Source: Salibacterium aidingense DSM 18341
Lineage (GTDB): Bacteria > Bacillota > Bacilli > Bacillales > Marinococcaceae
Direction: 5' to 3'
NCBI RefSeq assembly: GCF_000429685.1
Contig: NZ_AUCI01000003.1
Coordinates: 1 to 64,000, forward strand
Length of the DNA stretch: 64,000 nucleotides
Program-made: the position numbers and the translations under genes
Part shown: one piece after another, positions 35,289 to 45,143 of the stretch
Layout: every line of letters starts with the position of its first letter
Numbering within the stretch: position 1 is the first letter of the stretch
The notes under the pieces: model-generated
Told to the model about the DNA's origin: nothing
Database searches by the model: none
What the model saw: only the letters and a program-made list of their open reading frames with translations

Positions 35289-35927
35289 TCACATAGTCCA
35301 GTCAATCACACTTTTTATAATGAGAGGAGAGAGGTATCCTTCGATAGCTGCCGCACCGCAGATGCTGACAAACAGACAAGCAGCGATAATACTGGACTTG
35401 GCAATAACAGCAGGAACCGGCGACGTTCTGCTGTGCTTAAACAAATGCTTTATAATGCTTAAAGAAATGCTTATGGACACTACTGCCATGATAATATAAG
35501 CAGGAATAATAATAAGGTTCTGCGGTAATATCGACGTGAAGGCAAGGAAAAACCCATCACTTCCCATCTGCTGCACGAGAAATCCAATCGTAAACCCGGA
35601 GACGACGCCCTTCAGAAATAGTAAAATCAATATGAAAGGCACTCCCGCCACCGACAATCCAAGAACCCACATAAGAATAAGATACCCCGAATGCTGGGAT
35701 AAGCTTTGCATAAAAATATGCCTGGGGGCAATATCCGCCCCTTCTCTAAACTGCGTAAAAAACTGCCGGACAAAACCATATAAATCATTTTTTAGGGGCA
35801 GGGACAAGCTATTGACGAGAACAGCTCCAAAGATGATGCCCATAAATAATAAAACAATAGAAAACCAGTAAATAGAACGATATTCCATCCAGTGTTTTCG
35901 CGCGAGATAAGGTATTGACTCTATCAT
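35289..35927 (-). CDS. spoIIM: Stage II sporulation protein M
   Basis: This 212-residue membrane protein has five helices: about residues 20-40, 78-100, 105-125, 135-160 and 180-205. SpoIIM links SpoIID and SpoIIP in the complex that degrades septal peptidoglycan during engulfment. The upstream segment contains CATAAAGT at 35967-35960 (minus strand), which resembles the -10 of mother-cell SigE, the known regulator in Bacillus. Order nudF-spoIIM-fur is conserved. Confidence 0.92.
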   Translation of the reverse strand: MIESIPYLARKHWMEYRSIYWFSIVLLFMGIIFGAVLVNSLSLPLKNDLYGFVRQFFTQFREGADIAPRHIFMQSLSQHSGYLILMWVLGLSVAGVPFILILLFLKGVVSGFTIGFLVQQMGSDGFFLAFTSILPQNLIIIPAYIIMAVVSISISLSIIKHLFKHSRTSPVPAVIAKSSIIAACLFVSICGAAAIEGYLSPLIIKSVIDWTM

Positions 35928-35994
35928 AGAACGGCCTCCCTGCTAATAGAACATATTACACTTTATGAAGAGGGATGGCGTTCTATTACTTCTA

Positions 35995-36531
35995 TTAATC
36001 GAGTCTCTTTAATTTCAAATATTGAACGGCAAACATCGTCTTGGCATCATGAATTCTTTCTTCTTCTATCAGGTCTTCCGCCTCTTCCAGCGACACTTCC
36101 ATTACCTCTACGAATTCATCATCATCCGTATATGTTTCCCCTTCCTTCAGCTTCCCCGCTTCATATAGATGTATCATCTCGTCAGCAAAACCAGGGGAAG
36201 TATAAAAGGACGTTACTTTCGTAAGGCTCTCTGTTTTGTAGCCAGTCTCTTCTTCCAGTTCTCTGGCTGCAGATTGAATCGGCGGCTCCTCTTTTTCCAG
36301 CTTCCCGGCCGGTATTTCGATAATTTCCTTTTCCAGCGCTTTACGATATTGTCGTACCATGACGAGCTTGTTTTCTTCCGTTACGGCAATGACGGCTACA
36401 GCGCCGGGATGATTAATAATTTCGCGCTTGCTTGTTTTTCCATTAGGCAAAGTCACATCATGAACACTGACATTTACAATATTTCCTTCATAGATAGACT
36501 CTTTATGTATCGTTTTTTCCTCAAATTCCAT
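35995..36531 (-). CDS. nudF: ADP-ribose pyrophosphatase (Nudix)
   Basis: This 178-residue hydrolase has a complete Nudix box, GKLEKEEPPIQSAARELEEETGY, at about residues 75-97, split here into G, E, REL and EEETG landmarks. MVRQYRKALEKEIIEIPAG precedes it, as in ADP-ribose pyrophosphatases. It cleaves ADP-ribose to AMP and ribose 5-phosphate. The gene overlaps the upstream DUF3866 gene by 11 bases. Confidence 0.92.
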   Translation of the reverse strand: MEFEEKTIHKESIYEGNIVNVSVHDVTLPNGKTSKREIINHPGAVAVIAVTEENKLVMVRQYRKALEKEIIEIPAGKLEKEEPPIQSAARELEEETGYKTESLTKVTSFYTSPGFADEMIHLYEAGKLKEGETYTDDDEFVEVMEVSLEEAEDLIEEERIHDAKTMFAVQYLKLKRLD

Positions 36532-37612
36532 GATGACGCTCCTCCTGTTTTTTCACAGAGAATATCAGCGGGGCAAGAATTCCTTGAATAAATTCCGGGT
36601 CATTATCAATTAACGTCCCCATGGAGAATATCTCTGCTTCTCTGTTCTTGTAATGTTCCTGCCAAGACAAAAACCATTGTTCCGTTTCTTGATATAACAG
36701 TTCCACATGATCCGCCTTTAGCAGAGGCCGTGCCTGTTCTTTGAGTGTCCAAGCTTTTTCCTTATCCAGGCGGGGCAGGATCAACGTTGAAAAAGCATAG
36801 GTGAAATAACATAAAGGCGTAATGGTGTGGTGGCTCAGACCGTAATGCCGCTGTCTTTTTTCCGAGAAAGATAAGCGCGGGATCCACACCGGCATTCCAT
36901 CAAGGGCGCCGGCAATATTCGCCCATTCCGCGAGAGCCATGCCGCTGAATCCGAAACGCGTTCCTGTACCCACGGTTCCTGGTCCCATTGAAATGATGAG
37001 AAGATCAGCGTTTCGTTTCGTTATCAGCCACTGCATGGCGTTTATCAGAGTCACTGCTTCTGCTGTGCCGCCAAACGCCTGCCCCACTGTCACTACATCA
37101 ATGGTTTCCTTCCGTTTCCATTCATTCATGTGGTCACTAAGACCCGCGGCCAATGAGGATTCATCCGAGAGAATCACTCCTATTCGAAAATCCGGCCTAT
37201 GCAGGGAGACAGCGCCCAAAAGGACGGGAAGCATGCTGTGTAACTCGGCGAGCAGAACCGGAGCCTGGTGAAGGGAAAAAGGCTGCTCAAAAATGTCATG
37301 ATCCGGATGTTCCGGGTCATCAATAGAAAATACACTATGTTGAAAAGGGGAGTACCGTGCTTTCATGATATGGCCTTTTCCCTGAACAGTATAATTCTCA
37401 TGCCGGGTCGATGTGACAAAATCCCATCCGCCTGTGCCCAGATCCAGAGACTGTGCTGTCGTATTCACTTTGACAAATTCTCCTTCAGACACGGGTGGGA
37501 AACAGTGCAGATATAAAATCGCGCGGCCGGCTCCTCCATCTGTTTTTAATTTCAGAAATTCCTCTTCTTTTTGCAGAACGGACAGTACCTTTACCATTAT
37601 CCCGGTATACAC
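36521..37612 (-). CDS. DUF3866 family protein
   Basis: This 363-residue soluble protein of unknown function starts at a GTG with AGCGAGGTGAT upstream. Landmarks are VNTTAQSLDLGTGGWDFV near residue 60, MKARYSPFQHSVFSIDDPEHP near 95, and ISMGPGTVGTGTRFGFSGMALAEWANIAGAL in the second half. The family also occurs in Actinobacteria and Symbiobacterium. The GPGTVGTGT loop looks like a nucleotide- or phosphate-binding turn, but that is speculation. The overlap with nudF suggests joint translation. Confidence 0.8.
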   Translation of the reverse strand: MYTGIMVKVLSVLQKEEEFLKLKTDGGAGRAILYLHCFPPVSEGEFVKVNTTAQSLDLGTGGWDFVTSTRHENYTVQGKGHIMKARYSPFQHSVFSIDDPEHPDHDIFEQPFSLHQAPVLLAELHSMLPVLLGAVSLHRPDFRIGVILSDESSLAAGLSDHMNEWKRKETIDVVTVGQAFGGTAEAVTLINAMQWLITKRNADLLIISMGPGTVGTGTRFGFSGMALAEWANIAGALDGMPVWIPRLSFSEKRQRHYGLSHHTITPLCYFTYAFSTLILPRLDKEKAWTLKEQARPLLKADHVELLYQETEQWFLSWQEHYKNREAEIFSMGTLIDNDPEFIQGILAPLIFSVKKQEERHHGI

Positions 37613-37675
37613 ATTATATCACCTCGCTATTACTATACGCATGCCCCTTTCTGTTTCATGTGTTTTCTTTTAAAA

Positions 37676-38203
37676 TTATAGTTCACTTTCCACCAATTGT
37701 TCCAAGTCATCAAAGCTCACCGGTCCTTCCACTTTTTCCACGATGGTACCGTCCCGGTTGATAATGTAAGTGGTGGGCAGTCTTTGGATGTTGTACAAAT
37801 CAGCCACTTCTCCTTCCTTATCCACCATCGCCGGAGAACGTTCCATGTTGTATTCCTCTACAAATTGTTCCGGCTCTTCCTGTGTTCTTTCGTACGAATT
37901 CATATTTACCGTTAATACGGTTACCCCTTCTTCTCTATAAGCTTCCTGAAATTCCATTAAAGCCGGTATTTCTTCAGTACACGGTTCGCACCAGGAGGCC
38001 CACATGTTCATCACAATAACGTTTCCATCGTAGTCGGACAACGAACCGCTTTTCTGATTGTACATTGGCAGTTCATAGTCCGGGGCCGCATTGCCGACAT
38101 CTGTCCCTACCCTTTGTACGGATATGTTTGCAAACAGAACATAAGCAATAGCAAGCACTGCTGTGCCTATTACCAGCAGCGTGATATATTTTCGATTCAG
38201 CAT
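37676..38203 (-). CDS. resA: ResA/TlpA-like membrane-anchored thiol-disulfide oxidoreductase
   Basis: This 175-residue protein has one N-terminal membrane helix (about residues 6-25) and a periplasmic-facing thioredoxin fold with Cys72-Glu-Pro-Cys75 in NMWASWCEPCTEEIP, the same CEPC active site as Bacillus ResA. The cis-Pro region is RLPTTYIINRDG. ResA keeps apocytochrome c haem-site cysteines reduced for ResB/ResC. Here it lies 30 kb away from resBC and on its own. The start at 38203 has GGAGG upstream. A general TlpA-type role is the alternative. Confidence 0.8.
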   Translation of the reverse strand: MLNRKYITLLVIGTAVLAIAYVLFANISVQRVGTDVGNAAPDYELPMYNQKSGSLSDYDGNVIVMNMWASWCEPCTEEIPALMEFQEAYREEGVTVLTVNMNSYERTQEEPEQFVEEYNMERSPAMVDKEGEVADLYNIQRLPTTYIINRDGTIVEKVEGPVSFDDLEQLVESEL

Positions 38204-38396
38204 AGCACAGGCCTCCGTTTTCAAGCAGACTTCTCATACTCTATTTTACTAGCATCAACCGCGAATTCCTATCATAGGAATGTGACTGAGAATTGACGAT
38301 ATAAAAACAATATAGATTTTTCTTCCAAGATGCGGCGTGGTTTGCTAAACTAACAAGGGATTATAAACAGAAAAGAAGCACGGGAGGAATCGATGC

Positions 38397-39233
38397 ATGA
38401 GTGTGTTCGAAGCGCTGATTTTTGGAATCGTTCAGGGTATCTCTGAGTTTCTGCCAATATCTAGTACCGCCCATATTATTATTGCCCAATTTGTTTTTGG
38501 AAAAACCTTTCCCGGCCTCTCCTTTGAGGTTATTCTGCATCTCGGTTCCATCGTGGCTGTTGTTCTTTATTTCCGCCGTGATTGTATTCATTTAACACTT
38601 ACGTTTTTCCGTTACATGGCCAGGCGTCGTTCCGAGGACCGCCCAGAATTTTTCTTTGCTGTCTATATTATTACTGCTACTTTCATCACAGGTATTCTAG
38701 GCCTTTTCCTAGAAGATATATTTGCTGAAACTATGAAAACACCAGGATTTATAGCAGCTGCTCTGGCTTTAACCGGTATTTTTCTAATTTTGATTGAACG
38801 GGTACATGAAATAGGAAAACGTACGGAGACGGAAATGACATTTTTAGATGCTGTTATTGTAGGATTGGCGCAGACTCTGGCTGTTTTTCCCGGTATTTCC
38901 CGCTCCGGGAGTACTCTTATTGCCGCGTTGTATGCCGGGCTGAACAGGCGCACCGCTGTGCGTTATTCCTTTTTACTCGCTATTCCTGTCATCCTCGGGT
39001 CATCCGTTCTGGCCTTTGACGATTTAAACACCGGCAGTCTGGCTGCGCTTGGAGCTTTGCCATTGATGATCGCTTTTATCGCTTCCTTCATCACATCCTG
39101 GATCGGCATTGTATGGCTGATCGATTTTCTAAACAAGGGGAGACTGCTGTACTTTGCTCTCTATTGTTTTCTGCTTGCCATCCTGGTTGTCACCATGATT
39201 GATAATATTGCGATCACCGCCCTGCAAAAATAA
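38397..39233 (+). CDS. uppP: Undecaprenyl-diphosphatase
   Basis: This 278-residue membrane enzyme of the BacA type has the motifs QGISEFLPISSTAHI (residues 13-27) and PGISRSGST (about 165). It dephosphorylates undecaprenyl diphosphate to recycle the cell-wall lipid carrier and gives bacitracin tolerance. GGGAGG precedes the ATG. It stands alone on the plus strand, divergent from the ResA-like gene. Confidence 0.95.
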   Translation: MSVFEALIFGIVQGISEFLPISSTAHIIIAQFVFGKTFPGLSFEVILHLGSIVAVVLYFRRDCIHLTLTFFRYMARRRSEDRPEFFFAVYIITATFITGILGLFLEDIFAETMKTPGFIAAALALTGIFLILIERVHEIGKRTETEMTFLDAVIVGLAQTLAVFPGISRSGSTLIAALYAGLNRRTAVRYSFLLAIPVILGSSVLAFDDLNTGSLAALGALPLMIAFIASFITSWIGIVWLIDFLNKGRLLYFALYCFLLAILVVTMIDNIAITALQK

Positions 39234-39280
39234 AAAATGACGAAAAAGGGGAACGGGGCCTGGGAAAGCTGGGACAAGAC

Positions 39281-39327
39281 AAAAATCTCCGAATGGATTC
39301 ATTGAAAAATCCATTCGGAGATTTTTT
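39281..39327. terminator. Bidirectional terminator after uppP
   Basis: A 17-base stem, AAAATCTCCGAATGGAT with ATCCATTCGGAGATTTT, has T runs on both strands. It ends uppP and probably also trpB, whose stop is 108 bases away on the other strand. Confidence 0.93.
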
Positions 39328-39434
39328 GCGTCTTTCTATTACCGCGCCAGCATATTTCGCCGGCAGTCTTCTCTAATAAAAACCACAAAACGTTCGTTTC
39401 TGACAATACTTCTTTGTCCCCATCTCTTCTAATG

Positions 39435-40604
39435 TTAGGTCAGTTTTTTTACCTCGGCCACGTCTTTGTCGCCCCGGCCGGAAAGGTTGACCACCAAAAC
39501 CGCATTTTCTTCCATTCCGGAAGCAATTTTCATCGTATGAGCAATGGCATGAGCACTTTCCAATGCCGGAATGATTCCTTCTGTTCTGGATAGTTCCTGA
39601 AAAGCGTGGAGGACTTCCTGTTTCGTCACCGTTACGTATTCGGCACGGCTTGCCTGCTTTAACATGCTGTGTTCCGGTCCCACACCGGGATAATCAAGTC
39701 CCGCGGCAATAGATTCCGTCGGCAGGGGATTGCCTTTTTCATCCTGCAGGCAGAGACTTCTGAAACCATGGAGAACCGCTGCAGTTCCCTGGGTCATGGT
39801 AGCTGCCTCCAGGGGCTCTACCCCAATCAGCCGTGTAGTTTTATCTTCGATATAATGCGAGAACGCACCAATGGCGTTACTTCCTCCCCCTACGCACGCA
39901 ATCACAGCGTCCGGAAGCCGGCCTTCTTTTTCAAGAATCTGCTGTCTCGATTCCTTGCTGATCACCGCCTGAAAATGGTGAACCATAGAAGGGTATGGAT
40001 GGGGCCCCACAGCGGATCCTAATAAATAAAAAGTAGTTTCATAGTTTTCGACGAAATCATTCAGCGCTTCATCGACAGCATCCTTCAACCGTCCTCCGCC
40101 ATTCTCCACAGAAACAACACGTGCGCCAAGCAATTCCATGCGAAATACGTTCAGTTCCTGTCGGCGGATGTCTTCCTTTCCCATATATATAACACATTCC
40201 ATGTTCATCATGGCACAGGCCGTAGCTGTCGCCACCCCGTGCTGTCCGGCCCCGGTTTCTGCTATAACACGATGGGCCCCCATTTTCCGTGCCAGAAGAA
40301 TCTGGCCAATGACATTGTTTATTTTATGAGCACCGGTATGATTTAAATCTTCCCGTTTTAAATAAATTCTGGCCCCGCCCAATTTACGGGTCAATCGTTC
40401 GGCGTACGTGAGAGGATTCGGCCTGCCGACATATTCCTGTAAATATTCTTCGTATTCCTCTAGGAAGCCAGGATCATCTTTAAACTGCTGAAAGGAACGT
40501 TCCAGTCTGACGAGTACTTTTTCCAATTGTTCTGGTACATACACTCCGCCAAACTCACCAAAGAATCCTTCTTCCGTAACATTGTTTGCTTTCGTCATTT
40601 CCAT
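39435..40604 (-). CDS. trpB: Tryptophan synthase beta subunit
   Basis: This 389-residue PLP enzyme has Lys94 in HTGAHKINN binding PLP and the phosphate loop [21 protein letters not shown] at the N-terminus and length place it in the main TrpB1 group that pairs with TrpA. It joins indole and serine into tryptophan. No trpA or other trp gene is nearby; its neighbour, 29 bases upstream, is cimA. It may be a second copy or a displaced member of the trp operon. Confidence 0.93.
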   Translation of the reverse strand: MEMTKANNVTEEGFFGEFGGVYVPEQLEKVLVRLERSFQQFKDDPGFLEEYEEYLQEYVGRPNPLTYAERLTRKLGGARIYLKREDLNHTGAHKINNVIGQILLARKMGAHRVIAETGAGQHGVATATACAMMNMECVIYMGKEDIRRQELNVFRMELLGARVVSVENGGGRLKDAVDEALNDFVENYETTFYLLGSAVGPHPYPSMVHHFQAVISKESRQQILEKEGRLPDAVIACVGGGSNAIGAFSHYIEDKTTRLIGVEPLEAATMTQGTAAVLHGFRSLCLQDEKGNPLPTESIAAGLDYPGVGPEHSMLKQASRAEYVTVTKQEVLHAFQELSRTEGIIPALESAHAIAHTMKIASGMEENAVLVVNLSGRGDKDVAEVKKLT

Positions 40605-40633
40605 TAACTCCTTACCCGTTTTCCTGTTTTCAT

Positions 40634-42265
40634 TCAGTGGTTTTTGACTCCGGCTTCCGGCTGCACTAAGGGCGTATTCAATTTTGTTAACCGATCTGAG
40701 TGTTTCATAAAATAATAGCGGATACTGTCCACCAGGGCCTGCCAGCTGGCCTCGACAATGTTTCCGGAAACACCGATAGTACTCCAGGTCTCCTTGCCAT
40801 CCGATGATTCAATAAGCACCCGAACGGTGGATGCCGTAGCTTCCGCTTCATCCAATACACGTACTTTATAATCCGATAAATACATTTCGTGTACTAATGG
40901 ATAATACTCGCCGATCGTTTTCCGCAGAGCATAGTCAAGGGCATTGACCGGTCCGTTTCCTTCTGCTGCCGTCATCACACTCTGCCCTTGAATATCTATT
41001 TTCACCAGCGCTTCTGTACTGATCGCCCCCTCTTTTTGTTTTTCTGAAATAATCTTAAAATGATCTAAATGAAAGTACTCGTGCTTTTCTCCCAGACCAT
41101 TGCGTATTAACAGCTCAAAGGAGGCTTCCGCCGCTTCATACTGGTATCCTTTATGCTCCATCTGTTTCATTTTTTCGATGGTTTCCTTAACAGCCGGATC
41201 GTTTTTATCCAGCGGAATTCCAAGTTCCTCCGCTTTAAATAATAAATTACTCTGCCCGGACAATTCGGAGACAAGGACTCTTCGTTCATTCCCAATGTTA
41301 TCAGGGACAATGTGCTCATAAGTTTCCGGATGTTTCAGCACAGCGCTTACATGCATACCGCCTTTGTGGGCAAACGCGCTCTTTCCAGTAAAAGGCTGGC
41401 TGTTAGGCGGAGTCTGGTTGGCAAGTTCATGTACGTATATAGAGGTTTCCGTCAGTTGTTTCATACTTTTATCGTCCAGACAGGAAATGCCCATTTTTAA
41501 CTGCAGATTAGGAATGATAGAAATCAAGTTTGCATTTCCGCACCGTTCGCCGTATCCGTTAATGGTTCCCTGGATATGATCTGCCCCCGCTTTTACCGCT
41601 TCAAGTGTATTGGCGACAGCGAGTTCCCCGTCATTATGACAGTGAATGCCAATGGAAATCGTAATGTGCCGCTTTACTTCCTGTAATATACTGGAAATCT
41701 CGGAAGGCAGGGACCCTCCGTTTGTATCACATAATACAATACAGTCTGCTCCTGCTTCTTCTGCAGCCGCGATTGTTTCCATTGCATAGGCCTGATTGTT
41801 TTTGTACCCATCAAAAAAGTGTTCCGCATCAAATATGACTTCCAGCCCTTTTTCTTTTAAATAACGAACGGAATCATAAATCATAGAGACGTTTTCATCA
41901 AGAGAAGTCTGCAGCGCCTCTTTTACATGAAAATCCCAGGACTTCCCGAAAATAGCCGCTGCTTCTACGCCGCTTTCCAGAATACGGGCCAGATTAGGAT
42001 CTTCTTTTGCAGCCACCCCGGACCTTCTCGTACTGCCAAACGCGGTAATGACAGCTGTTTCGAGCGAAAGGTGTTTGGCCTCTTCAAAAAAATTCATATC
42101 TTTCGGGTTGCTTCCCGGCCATCCGCCTTCAATATATTTTACACCTAATTGATCCAATTTTACGGCAATTTTCAGTTTATCATCGACCGACAGGCTGATT
42201 CCCTCTCCCTGCGTACCGTCGCGCAGCGTAGTATCATAAAGTTTTACCTGAGAAACCACTTTCAT
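40634..42265 (-). CDS. cimA: (R)-citramalate synthase
   Basis: This 543-residue enzyme of the LeuA/homocitrate synthase family has the catalytic barrel ([16 protein letters not shown], with the metal-binding [12 protein letters not shown]) and a C-terminal LeuA-type allosteric domain. Features such as [11 protein letters not shown] and [11 protein letters not shown] distinguish CimA from 2-isopropylmalate synthase. It condenses pyruvate and acetyl-CoA to citramalate, the threonine-independent entry to isoleucine synthesis. Its C-terminal domain suggests feedback control. Confidence 0.93.
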   Translation of the reverse strand: MKVVSQVKLYDTTLRDGTQGEGISLSVDDKLKIAVKLDQLGVKYIEGGWPGSNPKDMNFFEEAKHLSLETAVITAFGSTRRSGVAAKEDPNLARILESGVEAAAIFGKSWDFHVKEALQTSLDENVSMIYDSVRYLKEKGLEVIFDAEHFFDGYKNNQAYAMETIAAAEEAGADCIVLCDTNGGSLPSEISSILQEVKRHITISIGIHCHNDGELAVANTLEAVKAGADHIQGTINGYGERCGNANLISIIPNLQLKMGISCLDDKSMKQLTETSIYVHELANQTPPNSQPFTGKSAFAHKGGMHVSAVLKHPETYEHIVPDNIGNERRVLVSELSGQSNLLFKAEELGIPLDKNDPAVKETIEKMKQMEHKGYQYEAAEASFELLIRNGLGEKHEYFHLDHFKIISEKQKEGAISTEALVKIDIQGQSVMTAAEGNGPVNALDYALRKTIGEYYPLVHEMYLSDYKVRVLDEAEATASTVRVLIESSDGKETWSTIGVSGNIVEASWQALVDSIRYYFMKHSDRLTKLNTPLVQPEAGVKNH

Positions 42266-42328
42266 CCCTCACTTCACGTACTTTTTTCTTGATTATCTCT
42301 AATAAAATCTGTGGAAATAATGACATTC

Positions 42329-42357
42329 AGTATAGCATATGAAAAAACATTTGACCA
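42329..42357 (-). promoter_or_regulatory. Candidate promoter of cimA-trpB
   Basis: On the minus strand an extended -10, TGCTATACT, lies 17 bases from a partial -35 TGGTCA. It is 64 bases before the cimA ATG, and no leader peptide or T-box signature is visible between them. Confidence 0.6.
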
Positions 42358-42398
42358 TTGCAGATAGACACAAATAATGCGCTTAAGCCGGGGAAATG

Positions 42399-43232
42399 CT
42401 ATTCTGTTCTGCTTAGCAGCCGCTGGATATGCATCGCTATGTAGACACTTTCATCATTTGGGATCGATAATCCCTGTTCTTTCTGCAAAACAGCTACCGC
42501 TTTTTCGGCAGCATGGTACGAAGCAGGATATTTCTCCCTCATCATTTCAATCATTTCCGCAGGTGCTTTGGTGAGTGCCTCATTCAATTCAGCCGCCTTC
42601 ACCGTCACATGCAGGTGGCTGATTAACCCTTCATAGGCCATCGTACGGCGGGGAAAAATTGTATTTAAATCCTCTTCCATCACCGACACCATTGAATTCA
42701 GTATTTCTGTATGCTGCCGTACCCTTTTTGGGGACGTTCTCTTTTGGCCTGCAGCATATAAATGCATAGCCAAAAAACCGGTTTCATCCTGGGAAATAGA
42801 GAATCCGGATTCTTCGGAGAGCTTTGCTGCAGCCCTTTCAGCAATATGGAAAGAATCAGGATACAGCGTCTGAATTTCCTGAAGCAGATGATTTACAAGA
42901 TGGGTTCCATGATGCAGCCGTTTCATTAAATGGATAAAATGATCGAATAATAAAGCGTAAGAATGACTATCCAACTGTAACTCATACTCTTTTTCAATCC
43001 AGAAGATAACATTCTGAATCAAACCAGTTTCCCAGTTTTCAGCGGATTCCAGTAAATGAGTAAACGGATCACTCTGCTCCTCTGGTAAGACAAAGAGCTT
43101 TTCAATATGATCCGGGTTGATGTAGTCATGCTTCTTTTTTTTAAAAGCTATCCCGGAGCCTATCGCTACTTTCTCTTCATTTTCATCGACAACAATAGCC
43201 GCGTTATGGTTCAATACCTTTTGAACGATCAT
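42399..43232 (-). CDS. BglG/LicT-family transcription antiterminator
   Basis: This 277-residue regulator has an N-terminal RNA-binding domain (about residues 1-55: MIVQKVLNHNAAIVVDENEEKVAIGSGIAF), then two PTS regulation domains with phosphorylatable His residues (SYALLFDHFIHLMKRLHHG; GFLAMHLYA; EGLISHLHVTVKAAEL; ESVYIAMHI). Such proteins bind a RAT hairpin and stop termination before sugar PTS genes. It follows a PTS IIA gene by 64 bases. No transporter subunit or convincing RAT site is visible here, so the target lies elsewhere. Confidence 0.9.
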   Translation of the reverse strand: MIVQKVLNHNAAIVVDENEEKVAIGSGIAFKKKKHDYINPDHIEKLFVLPEEQSDPFTHLLESAENWETGLIQNVIFWIEKEYELQLDSHSYALLFDHFIHLMKRLHHGTHLVNHLLQEIQTLYPDSFHIAERAAAKLSEESGFSISQDETGFLAMHLYAAGQKRTSPKRVRQHTEILNSMVSVMEEDLNTIFPRRTMAYEGLISHLHVTVKAAELNEALTKAPAEMIEMMREKYPASYHAAEKAVAVLQKEQGLSIPNDESVYIAMHIQRLLSRTE

Positions 43233-43296
43233 GCCTAACTCTCCAATTATTAACTCGCTGCTTTTTATAAGCGGTGTAAAACGTCTATAACACCGA

Positions 43297-43794
43297 TTAT
43301 TTTACTGTTACGATCATGACGGTGCTCTTGCCGCCTGTTATTTCTTTTACGTCCTGCCGTGAAATATCCGCCACCTGTGATTCTTCTGTAAGAACAAGCG
43401 GAGTAACTGCACTTTTTGCTTCCTGCTGAATATCTTCCAGGGAAAAATCCACTAATGGAGAACCAATATCCACTTTGTCTCCTTCCTTCACATGTACGTC
43501 AAACCCTTTTCCCTTTAAAGAAACTGTTTCAAGTCCAATATGGATTAAAACATCCAGCCCCTCCTCCGATTTAATACCAACGGCATGATTTGTCGGAAAC
43601 ACCTGGACAATCCTTCCTTTGATCGGAGATAAAACTTTTCCCTCCGAGGGTTCTACAGCAAACCCATCCCCCATCATTTTTTCGGAAAATGTAGGGTCCG
43701 GCACATCGGATAATTCTACATACCTGCCTGTTACCGGCGCTTTGATTTCAATGGTTTTCTGGTTCTCACCTTTACCGAAAAGTTTTTTTAACAT
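43297..43794 (-). CDS. crr: PTS glucose-type IIA protein, single domain
   Basis: This 165-residue protein is a stand-alone EIIA(Glc) domain with His70 (FPTNHAVGIKS) and the phosphorylation site His85 in VLIHIGLETVSL. It would receive phosphate from HPr and pass it to IIBC domains, or signal to the antiterminator next door. Related to YpqE of B. subtilis. No IIB or IIC gene is nearby. Confidence 0.9.
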   Translation of the reverse strand: MLKKLFGKGENQKTIEIKAPVTGRYVELSDVPDPTFSEKMMGDGFAVEPSEGKVLSPIKGRIVQVFPTNHAVGIKSEEGLDVLIHIGLETVSLKGKGFDVHVKEGDKVDIGSPLVDFSLEDIQQEAKSAVTPLVLTEESQVADISRQDVKEITGGKSTVMIVTVK

Positions 43795-44088
43795 CGTCCT
43801 CCACCTCTCCTGGTAAAATGGTTAAATTTTTAAGCGAATGTCCGGCCTGCGTAATTTTGTTTTCATAGAGATGGTTTAATTGCAGGTTGAAACTGCTTTC
43901 TTCTGCGTATACTTCCTTTTCATCTTATATCACAATTTCCCGCAGGGCAAACCAAACTTCTTCTTATTCCATCATAACTTGTATTCCTTTCCTTGTCCTC
44001 TCTTCTACAGTTAAGAGTATTGTTGGAAAAACAAGGTATCCCTCTTTTATTTATGATAAGCTGGTTTCAGAAAGGAGAATCGTTAATC

Positions 44089-44958
44089 ATGAACATTTTA
44101 GTATTGGGAGGTACCAGGTTTTTTGGTAAAGCGCTTATAGACATATTGCTTTCCGAAGGTCACCAAATAACAGTTGCAACAAGAGGAAATCAACGTCCTT
44201 CTTTTCTGAAAGAATGCTCCTTTGTAAAGGTAGACCGGTCTTCTTTGAAACAAATGTCCAAAGCGTTTTCCGGCAAGCAGTTTGATGTTATTTATGACCA
44301 GCTCTGTTTTAATGCGGCCGATGCTGCCATCAGCACAGAAGTATTCCGTGGACACACAGGGCATTATATTATGACTTCCACCATGGCTGTGTATCCTGAT
44401 TCTCGTCAGGCGCTGTTCGAGAAAGATTTTAATCCAGCGCTGGTTTCGTTACAGGGAGACTCCGAGGAACAAACCGGATACGGGGAAGGAAAACAGCTTG
44501 CCGAAGCGGTATTTGCACAACACGCTTCATTTGTAACGACTTATGTTCGATTCCCTGTCGTTCTCGGAACCAGTGATTATACAAATAGGCTTGAGACACT
44601 GGTGGACCGGATAAGAAACGAAACCCCCATCGGCATCGCAGATACAGGTATAAAGCAATCCTTTATTTCTGCTGAAGATGCGGCTCGTTTTCTTGCCTGG
44701 ATCAAAGACAAGCCCCTCAAAGGAGCGGTTAATGCAGCCTCGCAGGGAACGATCACGCCAGCCCAATTACTGAACCGAATTGGAGAGCTCACGAAAACGG
44801 AACCTAGAACAACAGCTGATATTACGGTGGAAAATCAATATCCTTTTCCGCACACTACATATTTTATGGATACAACCAAAGCGAGGAAAAGTGGATTTTT
44901 GTTTGAAGCTGTTGAGCCCATGATCGAGGATACTGTTCAAAACATATTATACCGCTGA
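44089..44958 (+). CDS. NAD-dependent epimerase/dehydratase family protein
   Basis: This 289-residue Rossmann-fold protein starts MNILVLGGTRFFGKALI (GGTxFxG nucleotide-binding motif), preceded by AAAGGAGA. The YxxxK-like site appears as TGYGEGKQLAEAV. It belongs to the atypical extended short-chain reductase group; the substrate is unknown. It is divergent from the PTS IIA gene. A longer frame from 43993 lacks a ribosome binding site. Confidence 0.83.
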   Translation: MNILVLGGTRFFGKALIDILLSEGHQITVATRGNQRPSFLKECSFVKVDRSSLKQMSKAFSGKQFDVIYDQLCFNAADAAISTEVFRGHTGHYIMTSTMAVYPDSRQALFEKDFNPALVSLQGDSEEQTGYGEGKQLAEAVFAQHASFVTTYVRFPVVLGTSDYTNRLETLVDRIRNETPIGIADTGIKQSFISAEDAARFLAWIKDKPLKGAVNAASQGTITPAQLLNRIGELTKTEPRTTADITVENQYPFPHTTYFMDTTKARKSGFLFEAVEPMIEDTVQNILYR

Positions 44959-44986
44959 CATCTATTCATTTCGGAAGCGGCTTCCA

Positions 44987-45026
44987 TAAAAAAGAAAGCT
45001 GTCCTAATGGGCAGCTTTCTTTTTTG
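44987..45026. terminator. Bidirectional terminator between the epimerase and asparagine synthetase genes
   Basis: AAAAAAGAAAGCTG(T)CC pairs with GG(G)CAGCTTTCTTTTTT; A and T runs flank both sides. It serves the convergent genes. Confidence 0.92.
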
Positions 45027-45143
45027 TCCAGAGGCCTGGCCCTGCCGGTTTCCATAAGCGGCGGGAACAAAGCGGCGAACACCTTGATCCTTCGAGCTTT
45101 TGCCTTTCCTGCAGGGCCCAAAGGAACTTCCACGGATGGAGTT

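Noticed and set aside
42266-42398. A T-box or leader-peptide control region before cimA
   Set aside because: The leader is only about 60 bases after the promoter, with no T-box motif, specifier loop or terminator.
43800-43990. A possible RAT antiterminator hairpin upstream of the PTS IIA gene
   Set aside because: Fragments such as CCTGCAATTAAACC and GGGCAAACC are reminiscent, but the conserved core is incomplete and no overlapping terminator is present.
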